The notes below the pieces were generated by a model. It did not search any database, was not told the DNA's origin, and saw nothing but the letters and a program-made list of their open reading frames with translations. The position numbers and the translations under genes were made by a program. From an uncultured Devosia sp. (GTDB lineage: Bacteria; Pseudomonadota; Alphaproteobacteria; Rhizobiales; Devosiaceae), in contig CAMLKN010000013.1 in assembly GCA_946480655.1 (NCBI GenBank), positions 1 through 19,674 of the forward strand: a stretch of DNA of 19,674 nt. Reading direction: 5' to 3'. Positions 6,953-13,691 of this stretch are shown here, in pieces (position 1 is the stretch's first letter; each line of letters starts with the position of its first letter).

Positions 6953-8320
6953 CTACAGCTCGGCTTCCTCAAAGATCGGCAGCACGCTCTCCTTCCACTG
7001 GCCGTGGAATTTCTCCAGCCACCGCTGCGCCGGGGCTTTGCCGGTGCGCACGGTCTCTTCCAGCGGGGCGAGATAGATGGTTTCGTCCTGGCTCTTGGCA
7101 TTGAGCCGGTTGCGGCGCACCAGGCCCGCTTCCGCAATGCCCACTGCCTGCGCTGCCACATCGAAGATCGACGAGCGGCCGAAGGGCGTATCGAGCCCCA
7201 GACGCGGCACTTCGCGGCGGAGGTGCTCGCGGTCTTCCTGGGTCCAGTCCTTGATCAGCTCCCACGCCGATTCGAGCGAGGTCTCGTCATAAAGCAGGCC
7301 AGTCCAGAAGGCGGAGAGGGCAACCACATGGGCCTCGTCACCCATGTCGGCGCCGCGCATTTCGAGGAACTGCTTCAAGCGCACTTCCGGGAAGAGGGTC
7401 GAGAGGTGGTCTTCCCAGTCCTTGATCGTCGGCTTCTCGCCCGGCAATTGCGGCAGCTTGCCTTCAAGGAAGTCGCGAAAGCTCTCGCCCGCGACATTGA
7501 TGTACTTCTTGTCGCGGATGACAAAATACATCGGCACGTCGAGCGCGAAGTCGGCATAGTGCTCGAAGCCAAAACCCTGCTCGAAGACGAAGGGCAGCAT
7601 GCCGGTGCGCGCGTCGTCAGTATTGCGCCAGATTTCGCTGCGGAAGCTCAGATACCCCGTGTCGCGGCCATTGGCGAAGGGCGAATTGGCAAACAGCGCC
7701 GTGGCCACCGGCTGCAGCGCCAGCGACACGCGCAGCTTCTTGACCATGTCCACTTCGCTCGAAAAGTCGAGATTGGTCTGCACCGTGGCCGAGCGATACA
7801 TCATCGAGGTGCCCAGCGTGCCGACCTCATCCATGTACTTGGTCATGATGCCATACCGCGACTTGGGCATGGCCTTGATTTCGTCGACCGCCCAGAGCGG
7901 GGTCACGCCGAGGCCAAGGAAGTGAATGTCGAGCGGTTCGGCGACCTTCTTGGTGACTCGCAGGTGCTCAGCCAGCTCGGCCGCCGTGCCATGCAGGTCT
8001 TTCATGGGCGCGCCGGAGAGTTCGAACTGCCCGCCCGGTTCCAGCGATATGCCACCAATCGTGTCATTACGCAGCCCGATCGGGTTCTCCCCGTCGTAGA
8101 ACGGATGCCACCCGGTTTCCTTCTCGATCCCGTCGAGCAGCGCGCGGATACCCTGCTCGCCTTCATAGGCCACCGGCCGCAGCGGATTGGTATGAAACAC
8201 GTGCTTTTCGTGCTCGGTGCCGATACGCCATTGGTCCGCTGGCTTGCAGCCGCGGGACATGGCTTCGATCAGGTCTGCCCGCGATTCTATCTGGGGCGAG
8301 GGAGTGTCGGCGCCGGCCAT
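6953..8320 (-). CDS. gshA: Glutamate-cysteine ligase, GCS2/plant-type
   Basis: This enzyme joins glutamate and cysteine with ATP, the first and usually rate-limiting step of glutathione synthesis. The 455-residue protein is of the GCS2 type found in alphaproteobacteria and plants, not the E. coli GshA type. Recognisable segments are WRIGTEHEKHVF (31-42), ISLEPGGQFELSG (91-103), and the central DIHFLGLGVTPLW. I start it at the ATG at 8320 because AGAGGA lies just upstream and it gives the usual N-terminus before IESRADLIEAM. A TTG at 8359 would add 13 residues. It is transcribed after rsmE, with about 70 bp between them, so the two are probably an operon. Glutathione synthetase (gshB) is not in the window. 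Confidence 0.96.
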   Translation of the reverse strand: MAGADTPSPQIESRADLIEAMSRGCKPADQWRIGTEHEKHVFHTNPLRPVAYEGEQGIRALLDGIEKETGWHPFYDGENPIGLRNDTIGGISLEPGGQFELSGAPMKDLHGTAAELAEHLRVTKKVAEPLDIHFLGLGVTPLWAVDEIKAMPKSRYGIMTKYMDEVGTLGTSMMYRSATVQTNLDFSSEVDMVKKLRVSLALQPVATALFANSPFANGRDTGYLSFRSEIWRNTDDARTGMLPFVFEQGFGFEHYADFALDVPMYFVIRDKKYINVAGESFRDFLEGKLPQLPGEKPTIKDWEDHLSTLFPEVRLKQFLEMRGADMGDEAHVVALSAFWTGLLYDETSLESAWELIKDWTQEDREHLRREVPRLGLDTPFGRSSIFDVAAQAVGIAEAGLVRRNRLNAKSQDETIYLAPLEETVRTGKAPAQRWLEKFHGQWKESVLPIFEEAEL

Positions 8321-8392
8321 GGAGTCCTCTTGGCTGAGGGAAGTAGGTTGGGCGGGCAAAATAGCGACAGCAAGGCGGAAAGCAATCGCCTT

Positions 8393-9142
8393 TTATCGCC
8401 AATCGCCGATGATCGCCTGGATGACCGCCAACCCGGCCACCGCCGCTGTGTCGGCACGCAGGATTCTCGGGCCCAGGCTGATCGGCAAAACGAAGGGCAG
8501 GGCCCTCAGTTTCATGCGTTCCTCGTCGGAAAACCCGCCTTCCGGGCCGATCAGTAGCCCAATACGCTTCCCCCGCAATTGCTCCAGCGCAACGATCGGC
8601 GACGAGGAGGCCTCTGCCTCATCGGCAAACAGCAGCACACGGTCCCCATGCGATCCTTTCCACCCATCAAGCAGGGCCCCAAGACTGGTTTCGGGCGCGA
8701 TCGCGGGCACGTTGAGCACTTCGCATTGCTCGGCGGCCTCAATGGCATTGGCATGAAGGCGCTCGGCCTTGAGGCGGTGGTTCTGGGTGAATTGCGTGAT
8801 GACCGGCTGGATCGTGCCAACACCCATCTCGACGGCCTTCTGGATCATGTAGTCCAGCCGCTCGCTCTTGAGCGGTGCAAAGCCATACCAGAGATCGGAA
8901 GCCGGAGTCTGCGGAGCGATGCTGTCGACCACATCCACAGTGACCGACTTCTTCGAATCGCTGCTCAACCGGCAAAGCCAGGCCCCGTCCCGCCCGTTGA
9001 ACAACACCACCTCGTCGCCCACGCCTTTGCGCAGCACGGCGGCCAGATACAGCGACTGGTCCTTGCCCAGCGTCAGGCTGCCGCCCGCGGCAAGGTTCGG
9101 TTCGACGAAAAGGCGCGGAAGGTGGGCATGGCTGCGGGGCAT
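8393..9142 (-). CDS. rsmE: 16S rRNA (uracil1498-N3)-methyltransferase
   Basis: RsmE methylates N3 of U1498 in 16S rRNA using S-adenosylmethionine and belongs to the SPOUT class with a C-terminal knot. The 249-residue protein has a short N-terminal PUA-like RNA-binding part (LPRLFVEP onwards), then KSERLDYMIQKAVEMGV (92-108). The knot motifs are LLIGPEGGFSDEE (197-208) and LGPRILRADTA (223-233). The ATG at 9142 gives the family-typical start MPRSHAHLPRLFVE. The open frame extends further upstream but adds unrelated sequence. The ribosome binding site is weak. It is the first gene of a probable rsmE-gshA operon. Confidence 0.95.
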   Translation of the reverse strand: MPRSHAHLPRLFVEPNLAAGGSLTLGKDQSLYLAAVLRKGVGDEVVLFNGRDGAWLCRLSSDSKKSVTVDVVDSIAPQTPASDLWYGFAPLKSERLDYMIQKAVEMGVGTIQPVITQFTQNHRLKAERLHANAIEAAEQCEVLNVPAIAPETSLGALLDGWKGSHGDRVLLFADEAEASSSPIVALEQLRGKRIGLLIGPEGGFSDEERMKLRALPFVLPISLGPRILRADTAAVAGLAVIQAIIGDWR

Positions 9143-9290
9143 GAAGTCTGATCGGTTGCGTGGTCGTTGCCGCGCAGTTAGGACTGATGGACATGCCGAT
9201 GCAAGGAGCATCGGGGCGGCGCCCTCGTGGTCGAGGGTGCTTCGCTCCCCCTTACCGATAGGGCTCCAGAGGCACCGCATTCTCATGAGC

Positions 9291-9335
9291 CCTCATGGTG
9301 AGGTGCTTTGCAGGGCAAAGCCTCGAACCAAGAGG
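9291..9335. repeat. REP-like palindromic element (long imperfect hairpin)
   Basis: The outer arms CCTCATGGT (9291-9299) and ACCAAGAGG (9327-9335) pair with one mismatch. The inner arms GCTTTGC (9305-9311) and GCAAAGC (9315-9321) pair perfectly around the loop AGG. This 'CCTCATGGTGAGG...' type of palindrome is familiar to me as a dispersed intergenic repeat in Rhizobiales genomes. It lies in the divergent gap between rsmE and ubiA, 30 bases before the ubiA start. It is unrelated in sequence to the element at 6245-6291. Confidence 0.65.
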
Positions 9336-9364
9336 GCGCGAAACGCGATCTGGATACGCATTCC

Positions 9365-10297
9365 ATGAACACCTCAACACCCACCGGCACCGTCGCCGAC
9401 GCCACCAAGGGCAACTGGCTCGATCGCTATGCGCCCGAGCCTGTGAAGCCCTACGGCCGGCTGGCCCGCTGGGACCGGCCCATCGGATTTTACCTGCTGT
9501 TCTGGCCTTGTGCCTGGGGCATCGGCCTTGCCGCTGTCGCCCAGCCCGCATTTGGCTTCGGCTGGTGGGCGGCCATCCTGATGTTCATTGGCGCCATCCT
9601 GATGCGCGGCGCCGGCTGCACCTTCAACGACATCGTCGACCGCGACATCGACATGAAGGTCGCCCGCACCCGCTCGCGGCCCATCCCGTCCGGCCAGGTC
9701 ACGGCGCGGGATGCCACCTATTTCATGGTGGCACAGGCCCTGCTGGCTTCCGCCGTGCTGTTCCAGTTCAACCGCTTCACGGTCTGGGCGGCCATAGCCT
9801 CGCTGGTCCTCGTGGCCATCTACCCCTTCATGAAACGTGTGACCTGGTGGCCGCAGCTCTTCCTGGGCCTCGCCTTCTCCTATGGCGCATTGGTGGGCTG
9901 GTCGAGCCAGACCGGGGGCCTCGGCTGGGCACCGGTCGTGCTCTATCTCGGCACCATCCTCTGGGTCATCGGCTACGACACCATCTACGCCCTGCAGGAC
10001 ATCGAGGACGATGCCCTGGTCGGCGTCAAATCCACCGCCCGCCTGTTCGGCGCCAATGTCCGGCCGGCCGTGGCGGCGCTCTATGCCGGTGCCTTCGTGC
10101 TCTGGAACATTGCCAGCCTCATGGCCGGCGGCGGCGTGCTATTTGCGTTGCTCTCGCTGGTGGCGGCAGGGCTGCTCGCCTGGCAGCTCTGGACCCTCGA
10201 CGCAGAGCTGCCGCGCAACCCTTTCATACGATTCTACAACAACCACTATGTGGGCATGGCGCTCACGCTCGCGCTTTTGGCCGAATGGGTCTGGTAG
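9365..10297 (+). CDS. ubiA: 4-hydroxybenzoate polyprenyltransferase
   Basis: UbiA transfers a polyprenyl chain to 4-hydroxybenzoate in ubiquinone synthesis, within the inner membrane. The 310-residue protein has the two Asp-rich, magnesium-diphosphate binding motifs of the family: NDIVDRDID (88-96) and DTIYALQDIEDD (205-216), followed by GVKSTARLFG (220-229). Hydrophobic segments between and after them fit eight or nine membrane helices. RWDRPIGFYLLFWPCAWG (35-52) is typical of UbiA and distinguishes it from heme O synthase (CtaB). I start at ATG 9365; the frame is open to 9308, but that part overlaps the palindromic repeat. The ribosome binding site is weak. It converges on the DUF6101 gene. 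Confidence 0.95.
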   Translation: MNTSTPTGTVADATKGNWLDRYAPEPVKPYGRLARWDRPIGFYLLFWPCAWGIGLAAVAQPAFGFGWWAAILMFIGAILMRGAGCTFNDIVDRDIDMKVARTRSRPIPSGQVTARDATYFMVAQALLASAVLFQFNRFTVWAAIASLVLVAIYPFMKRVTWWPQLFLGLAFSYGALVGWSSQTGGLGWAPVVLYLGTILWVIGYDTIYALQDIEDDALVGVKSTARLFGANVRPAVAALYAGAFVLWNIASLMAGGGVLFALLSLVAAGLLAWQLWTLDAELPRNPFIRFYNNHYVGMALTLALLAEWVW

Positions 10298-10332
10298 TGC
10301 TAACGGTCTGCTAGCAAATTGGCCCAAAAGCG

Positions 10333-10364
10333 AAAGGGCCGACCGCACCACCGGTCGACCCTTT
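10333..10364. terminator. Bidirectional terminator between ubiA and the DUF6101 gene
   Basis: AAAGGGCCGACCG (10333-10345) and CGGTCGACCCTTT (10352-10364) pair along 13 bases with one mismatch around the loop CACCAC. The A/T ends of the stem give short U-tracts on either strand, and on the minus strand CGCTTTT follows. The position between two converging stop codons (10297 and 10388) fits a shared terminator. Confidence 0.8.
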
Positions 10365-10387
10365 CAGCTTGCTTTGGAGGGCAGAAA

Positions 10388-10903
10388 CTAGTTGGCCATG
10401 TCCTGGCCGGGCTTGCGGCGATTGAGGAAACGCGGGCGGCGCGAGGCATCGGCGGCCAGTTTCCGGCGCGGGGCAGGGCTGCCGAGCATGACGCCATCGA
10501 CCTGCTGGCCATAGGGCAGATAGGCTCCATCGCCTGCCTTGATGAACAGCGGCAGCCGGAGCTTCTTGCCCCAGTTCTGCCATTCGGCCACGACGTTGTG
10601 GTTGCCCTCTTCCTCGAACACCTTGTAATTCAATTCAGAATCCGAATGCACGAGCTCGATGGAGCTGGTCAGCATACCCTCTTCGGAAATCGACGTGGCC
10701 ACGGCAACGCCGATATATTCGGTCACCGGCACCTTGATCTTGATCGCCACGCCGCTCTGTTCGAGCATTTTGCGCACGGTCACGGTCTTGACCGGATCTT
10801 TCGGACCATTGTCGTTCGCCGCCACGAAGCGGCGCTCGGCCAGGGCTGGGCGGCCGAAGGCCAGAATGACTGACGACCCTTCCATCGCAACGCCATGAAC
10901 CAT
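10388..10903 (-). CDS. DUF6101 family protein
   Basis: The function of this 171-residue protein is unknown. I assign it to DUF6101, a family seen next to ubiA in Rhizobiales, from the segments IKIKVPVTEYIGVAV, the 'EWQNWGKKLRLPLFI' region and the basic C-terminus LGSPAPRRK...RRPRFLNRRKPG. It has no signal peptide or membrane helix, so it is probably cytoplasmic. The ATG at 10903 has AGGAAGG seven bases upstream, which settles the start. It converges on ubiA with the hairpin at 10333-10364 between them. The Arg/Lys-rich tail could bind nucleic acid or an acidic surface, but that is speculation. Confidence 0.82.
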   Translation of the reverse strand: MVHGVAMEGSSVILAFGRPALAERRFVAANDNGPKDPVKTVTVRKMLEQSGVAIKIKVPVTEYIGVAVATSISEEGMLTSSIELVHSDSELNYKVFEEEGNHNVVAEWQNWGKKLRLPLFIKAGDGAYLPYGQQVDGVMLGSPAPRRKLAADASRRPRFLNRRKPGQDMAN

Positions 10904-11131
10904 TTTGATGCCTTCCTGTAACTTCGAGAGCTTGTTTTTTGCGCTCCGTTTATGAGGCCAATCTAGCGCACCCCCTTACCCACGCCCTTAATCGGTTCGG
11001 TTAAGTTTATGTTGTTTTCCCGGAGGGTTAGCAGGGTATTGCACCCAGTCAGAAGCGATTAACCGCGTCCCTTGCCACCCCGTTTACCCTGCCATTTTTG
11101 ACGCGCGCAGGCGCACCCTTGTCCAAAGCCC

Positions 11132-11155
11132 GTGCGGGGCCTAAAAGGCCCGCAC
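11132..11155 (+). promoter_or_regulatory. Hairpin over the cysQ ribosome binding site
   Basis: GTGCGGGGCC and GGCCCGCAC pair, with one bulged G, around the loop TAAAA. The likely Shine-Dalgarno AAAAGG (11143-11148) lies in the loop and the first bases of the right arm, and the structure ends one base before the ATG at 11157. It could lower or regulate translation. Structure and role are inferred from sequence alone. Confidence 0.45.
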
Positions 11156-11156
11156 A

Positions 11157-12011
11157 ATGCCGGCTTACGCCCCACCCTATGACGATGACCTCGAACTGCT
11201 CCGCTCCACCGCGGTGGCGGCGGGTATCATCGCGGCCAGCTACTTCCGGCGCGATATAAAGAGCTGGACCAAGGAAAACGCCTCTCCTGTCAGCGAGGCC
11301 GATATCGTTGTGGACCGTTTTCTTGCCGCCAACCTCCTGCAGGCGCGTCCTGACTACGGCTGGCTCAGCGAGGAAACCGTCGACAATCCTAGCCGTCTCG
11401 ATTGCGAGCGGGTCTTCGTCGTCGATCCAATCGACGGCACGCGTGCCTTCCTCCGGGGCGAAGACTACTGGACGGTCTGTCTGGCCGTTGTCGAGAATGG
11501 GGTGCCGGTGGCCGGCGTCGTCTATGCCCCGGCGCGCGATGAATTGTATGACGCCTGGAAGGGTGGCGGTGCGCGGCTCAATGGCAAGCCGCTGACCCGC
11601 AGCCGCCGGGCCGGAGCGGCACCGCTCATCCCGGCGCCTGGCGCCGTGCATCAGGAACTCCAGGCTGCCGGCCTCGACTATGCGCGCGGACCGGCTTATC
11701 CCTCGCTGGCTTACCGGCTGGTGCAGGTCGCCACGGGCCGACTCGATGCCGCAGTGGCGCGGCGCGGGGCCCAGGACTGGGACATAGCGGCAGCCGCGCT
11801 GATCCTCAGCGAATGCGGTCTGGACTTTGCCGACGTCTGCACCGGCTTCCCACAATTCAACAGACGAGATGTGCGCCACGGGGCGCTTGCGGCCTTGGGC
11901 GACATGAGCCTAAAACCGCTCGTCCACGCGGCCCTGCTCAAGGTCTATGGCTGCCCGCCAACCGAGAGCGCCGCGCCGGCGAATGCGACATTGCCTCTAA
12001 CACGGGATTGA
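11157..12011 (+). CDS. cysQ: 3'(2'),5'-bisphosphate nucleotidase CysQ-like (inositol monophosphatase family)
   Basis: This is a magnesium-dependent, lithium-sensitive-type phosphatase. CysQ removes the 3'-phosphate of PAP, a by-product of sulfate assimilation. The 284-residue protein has the three family metal-site motifs: WLSEET (69-74), DPIDGT (90-95, with Asp90 and Asp93), and WDIAAAALIL (208-217, Asp209). Upstream, ENASPVSEAD (40-49) is also typical. CysQ is preferred over inositol monophosphatase or histidinol phosphatase because a DUF4170 gene follows after 3 bases, an arrangement I know from cysQ loci of Rhizobiales. Substrate specificity cannot be read from the sequence. The start ATG lies directly behind a hairpin that includes its ribosome binding site. 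Confidence 0.88.
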   Translation: MPAYAPPYDDDLELLRSTAVAAGIIAASYFRRDIKSWTKENASPVSEADIVVDRFLAANLLQARPDYGWLSEETVDNPSRLDCERVFVVDPIDGTRAFLRGEDYWTVCLAVVENGVPVAGVVYAPARDELYDAWKGGGARLNGKPLTRSRRAGAAPLIPAPGAVHQELQAAGLDYARGPAYPSLAYRLVQVATGRLDAAVARRGAQDWDIAAAALILSECGLDFADVCTGFPQFNRRDVRHGALAALGDMSLKPLVHAALLKVYGCPPTESAAPANATLPLTRD

Positions 12012-12014
12012 CCC

Positions 12015-12254
12015 ATGGCTGAGAAGACCGACAAGCAACTGCTGCACTTGGTGATCGGGGGCGAACTTTCGAGCCTCGATGGCGTGACCTTTGCCGATCT
12101 CGACAAGGTCGACATTGTCGGCGTCTATCCCAATTATGCCGCCGCCGAACGCGTCTGGCGCGCCAAGGCCCAGCAGACCGTAGACAGCGCCCAGACCCGC
12201 TATTTCATCGTGCACCTGCACCGGCTCCTCGATCCCGATTCAGGCGACAAGTAA
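12015..12254 (+). CDS. DUF4170 family protein
   Basis: This 79-residue cytoplasmic protein of unknown function matches DUF4170 along its length: LLHLVIGGELSSLDGVTF, then DKVDIVGVYPNYAAAERVWR, then the conserved ending RYFIVHLHRLLDPD. The ATG lies three bases after the cysQ stop and has little ribosome binding site of its own, so it probably depends on coupling to cysQ. Its stop codon is only three bases from the stop of the convergent glycosyltransferase gene. Confidence 0.93.
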   Translation: MAEKTDKQLLHLVIGGELSSLDGVTFADLDKVDIVGVYPNYAAAERVWRAKAQQTVDSAQTRYFIVHLHRLLDPDSGDK

Positions 12255-12257
12255 GGC

Positions 12258-13418
12258 TCAGCCTTCCGTACCGGAAAGCCCCAGCGCCAGAAGTATGGCG
12301 CTGAGGGCACCCGGGCCGCCGATGCGTTCCCGGCCGATCGCCCCCAGCCTGGCCCGCTCTCCGGGATTGCCCAGAAGATCGTTGAGCGCCATGGCCACAT
12401 TGCCGATTTCGGCATCGACCACCACGCGCGCCGGCCCGAACAACCTCTGCTCATCCTCGAAGCGCGACCGCCGGTCTCGCGCATTCATGAAGGTGATGAC
12501 GGGCTTGCCCAGTCCGAGGGACTGAATGCTTGCGGTACCGGCCTGGCTCATCACCACATCGGAAACGTCGAGCAGATTGCCCATCGCCCGGCCGCGCGCC
12601 ATGTGTACGGTCAGACCGTTGCCGCTGAGGCTCCCCAGGTCGTCCGGTTCGCTGCTGAGCAAGGGGACACGATTGAGACCCGCGGCGCGGGCAAGGTCTT
12701 CGACGCTGACGCTTCCGGCCACTGCGAGGAAGATATCGGGGCGCTTGTCCTCGGGCACGCGCTTGAGGGCCTCGATCTGCAGTGAAAAGCTCTCTCCGGT
12801 CAGGGCGCGGCTGCCGGGCAGGAGGGTGACGGCCAGCTTCCGCTTGTGGCGCGAAGCAGCATCGTAGTCGCCGCGCGGGATCGTATCCATCATCAGGTTG
12901 CCCTCGGACCGGGCATCGACGCCGGTCTGACGCAGCAGGGCAGCGAGGTTCTCCGCGCGGCAGAAGACCAGCGCGCAAGCTCGACGTATGGCCAATCGCT
13001 CGAGCGGCGAATAGAGCCGCGCCGCACCGGTCTTGTAGACGTCCACGTAAACGAGGTCGCGATTACCAGTGATCAGGCACGCCAATACCCCGACCATGTC
13101 TCCCACGACAATGATCCGGTCGTAGCGGCCACGCATGCTGCGCAGGAACCGCAGGGCAGGTGGCACGGTGAGCAAGCCACCATTCACGATGTCCCGGCGC
13201 AGGGATCCCTTGACGTTGCGCCAGCCTTCGGAGGCCAGCGTGGCCCTTGGGCCCACGATCGGGCAAATGCCATCATAGGCCTTCCCGCTCCCGATCATCG
13301 GATAGGCCTCTGCCGTAACAAAGGACGGCAGGCGCGCGACTAGCTGCGCCGCTATTGCATCCTCACCGTGGCCATTTGAGATGACAAGGAAGCGCTGACG
13401 CGACGCAACCTCGCTCAC
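12258..13418 (-). CDS. LpxB-like glycosyltransferase (lipid-A-disaccharide synthase-related)
   Basis: This 386-residue protein has the two-domain GT-B layout of the LpxB/MurG type. The N-terminal domain begins RFLVISNGHGED (9-20), the hallmark of the 'lipid-A-disaccharide synthase-related' proteins (TIGR03492/COG4370) best known from cyanobacteria. The C-terminal domain has LPGSR (200-204), IFLAVAGS (229-236) and the sugar-nucleotide binding loop VMSQAGTASIQ (289-299) followed by GLGKPVITF. I place the start at a GTG (13418) two bases after the DUF2093 stop; the longer open frame would overlap that gene. The donor and acceptor are unknown; an envelope glycolipid is a reasonable guess. It is the last gene of the closely spaced xseA-DUF2093-glycosyltransferase series. 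Confidence 0.82.
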   Translation of the reverse strand: MSEVASRQRFLVISNGHGEDAIAAQLVARLPSFVTAEAYPMIGSGKAYDGICPIVGPRATLASEGWRNVKGSLRRDIVNGGLLTVPPALRFLRSMRGRYDRIIVVGDMVGVLACLITGNRDLVYVDVYKTGAARLYSPLERLAIRRACALVFCRAENLAALLRQTGVDARSEGNLMMDTIPRGDYDAASRHKRKLAVTLLPGSRALTGESFSLQIEALKRVPEDKRPDIFLAVAGSVSVEDLARAAGLNRVPLLSSEPDDLGSLSGNGLTVHMARGRAMGNLLDVSDVVMSQAGTASIQSLGLGKPVITFMNARDRRSRFEDEQRLFGPARVVVDAEIGNVAMALNDLLGNPGERARLGAIGRERIGGPGALSAILLALGLSGTEG

Positions 13419-13420
13419 CC

Positions 13421-13642
13421 CTAACTGCCCCGGCCAAAGCGCTCGAAGGCGGTGTGCGCTGCGACCGCATCGGCATAGGGCTCCTGCCTGTCGACGCTCC
13501 AGTAGAAGAGTTCGTCCAGCGGGATCGGCTTGCCGGTGATGGCGCAACGCACGAAGCTGCCGGGCTTGAGCACAACATAGTCGCCGTCGAGATAGCGCAG
13601 GCTGGCTTCCGACGGCGCAAAACCCTTGTCAAAGATGTTCAT
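13421..13642 (-). CDS. DUF2093 family protein
   Basis: This 73-residue protein matches DUF2093: it begins MNIFDKGFAPSEASLRYLDG and includes DYVVLKPGSFVRCAITGKPI and LDELFYWSVDRQEPYADA. The family is small, restricted largely to alphaproteobacteria, and uncharacterised. The ATG has AAGGAA seven bases upstream. It starts 49 bp after the xseA stop, and its own stop is two bases before the GTG of the glycosyltransferase, so all three are likely one transcript. In several Rhizobiales this family sits near lpxK and mutL; here neither is adjacent. Confidence 0.93.
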   Translation of the reverse strand: MNIFDKGFAPSEASLRYLDGDYVVLKPGSFVRCAITGKPIPLDELFYWSVDRQEPYADAVAAHTAFERFGRGS

Positions 13643-13691
13643 GGCACCATTCCTTTGCCTCTGCTCCAGCTATACCGGACAGAAAAGCTCA

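Noticed and set aside
7004..8557. 517-codon plus-strand open frame
   Set aside because: It is antisense to gshA and the end of rsmE and has no recognisable domain.
10987..11005. CTTAA-N9-TTAAG as a CtrA cell-cycle site
   Set aside because: CtrA sites are TTAA-N7-TTAA(C). The spacing here is nine, so the match fails.
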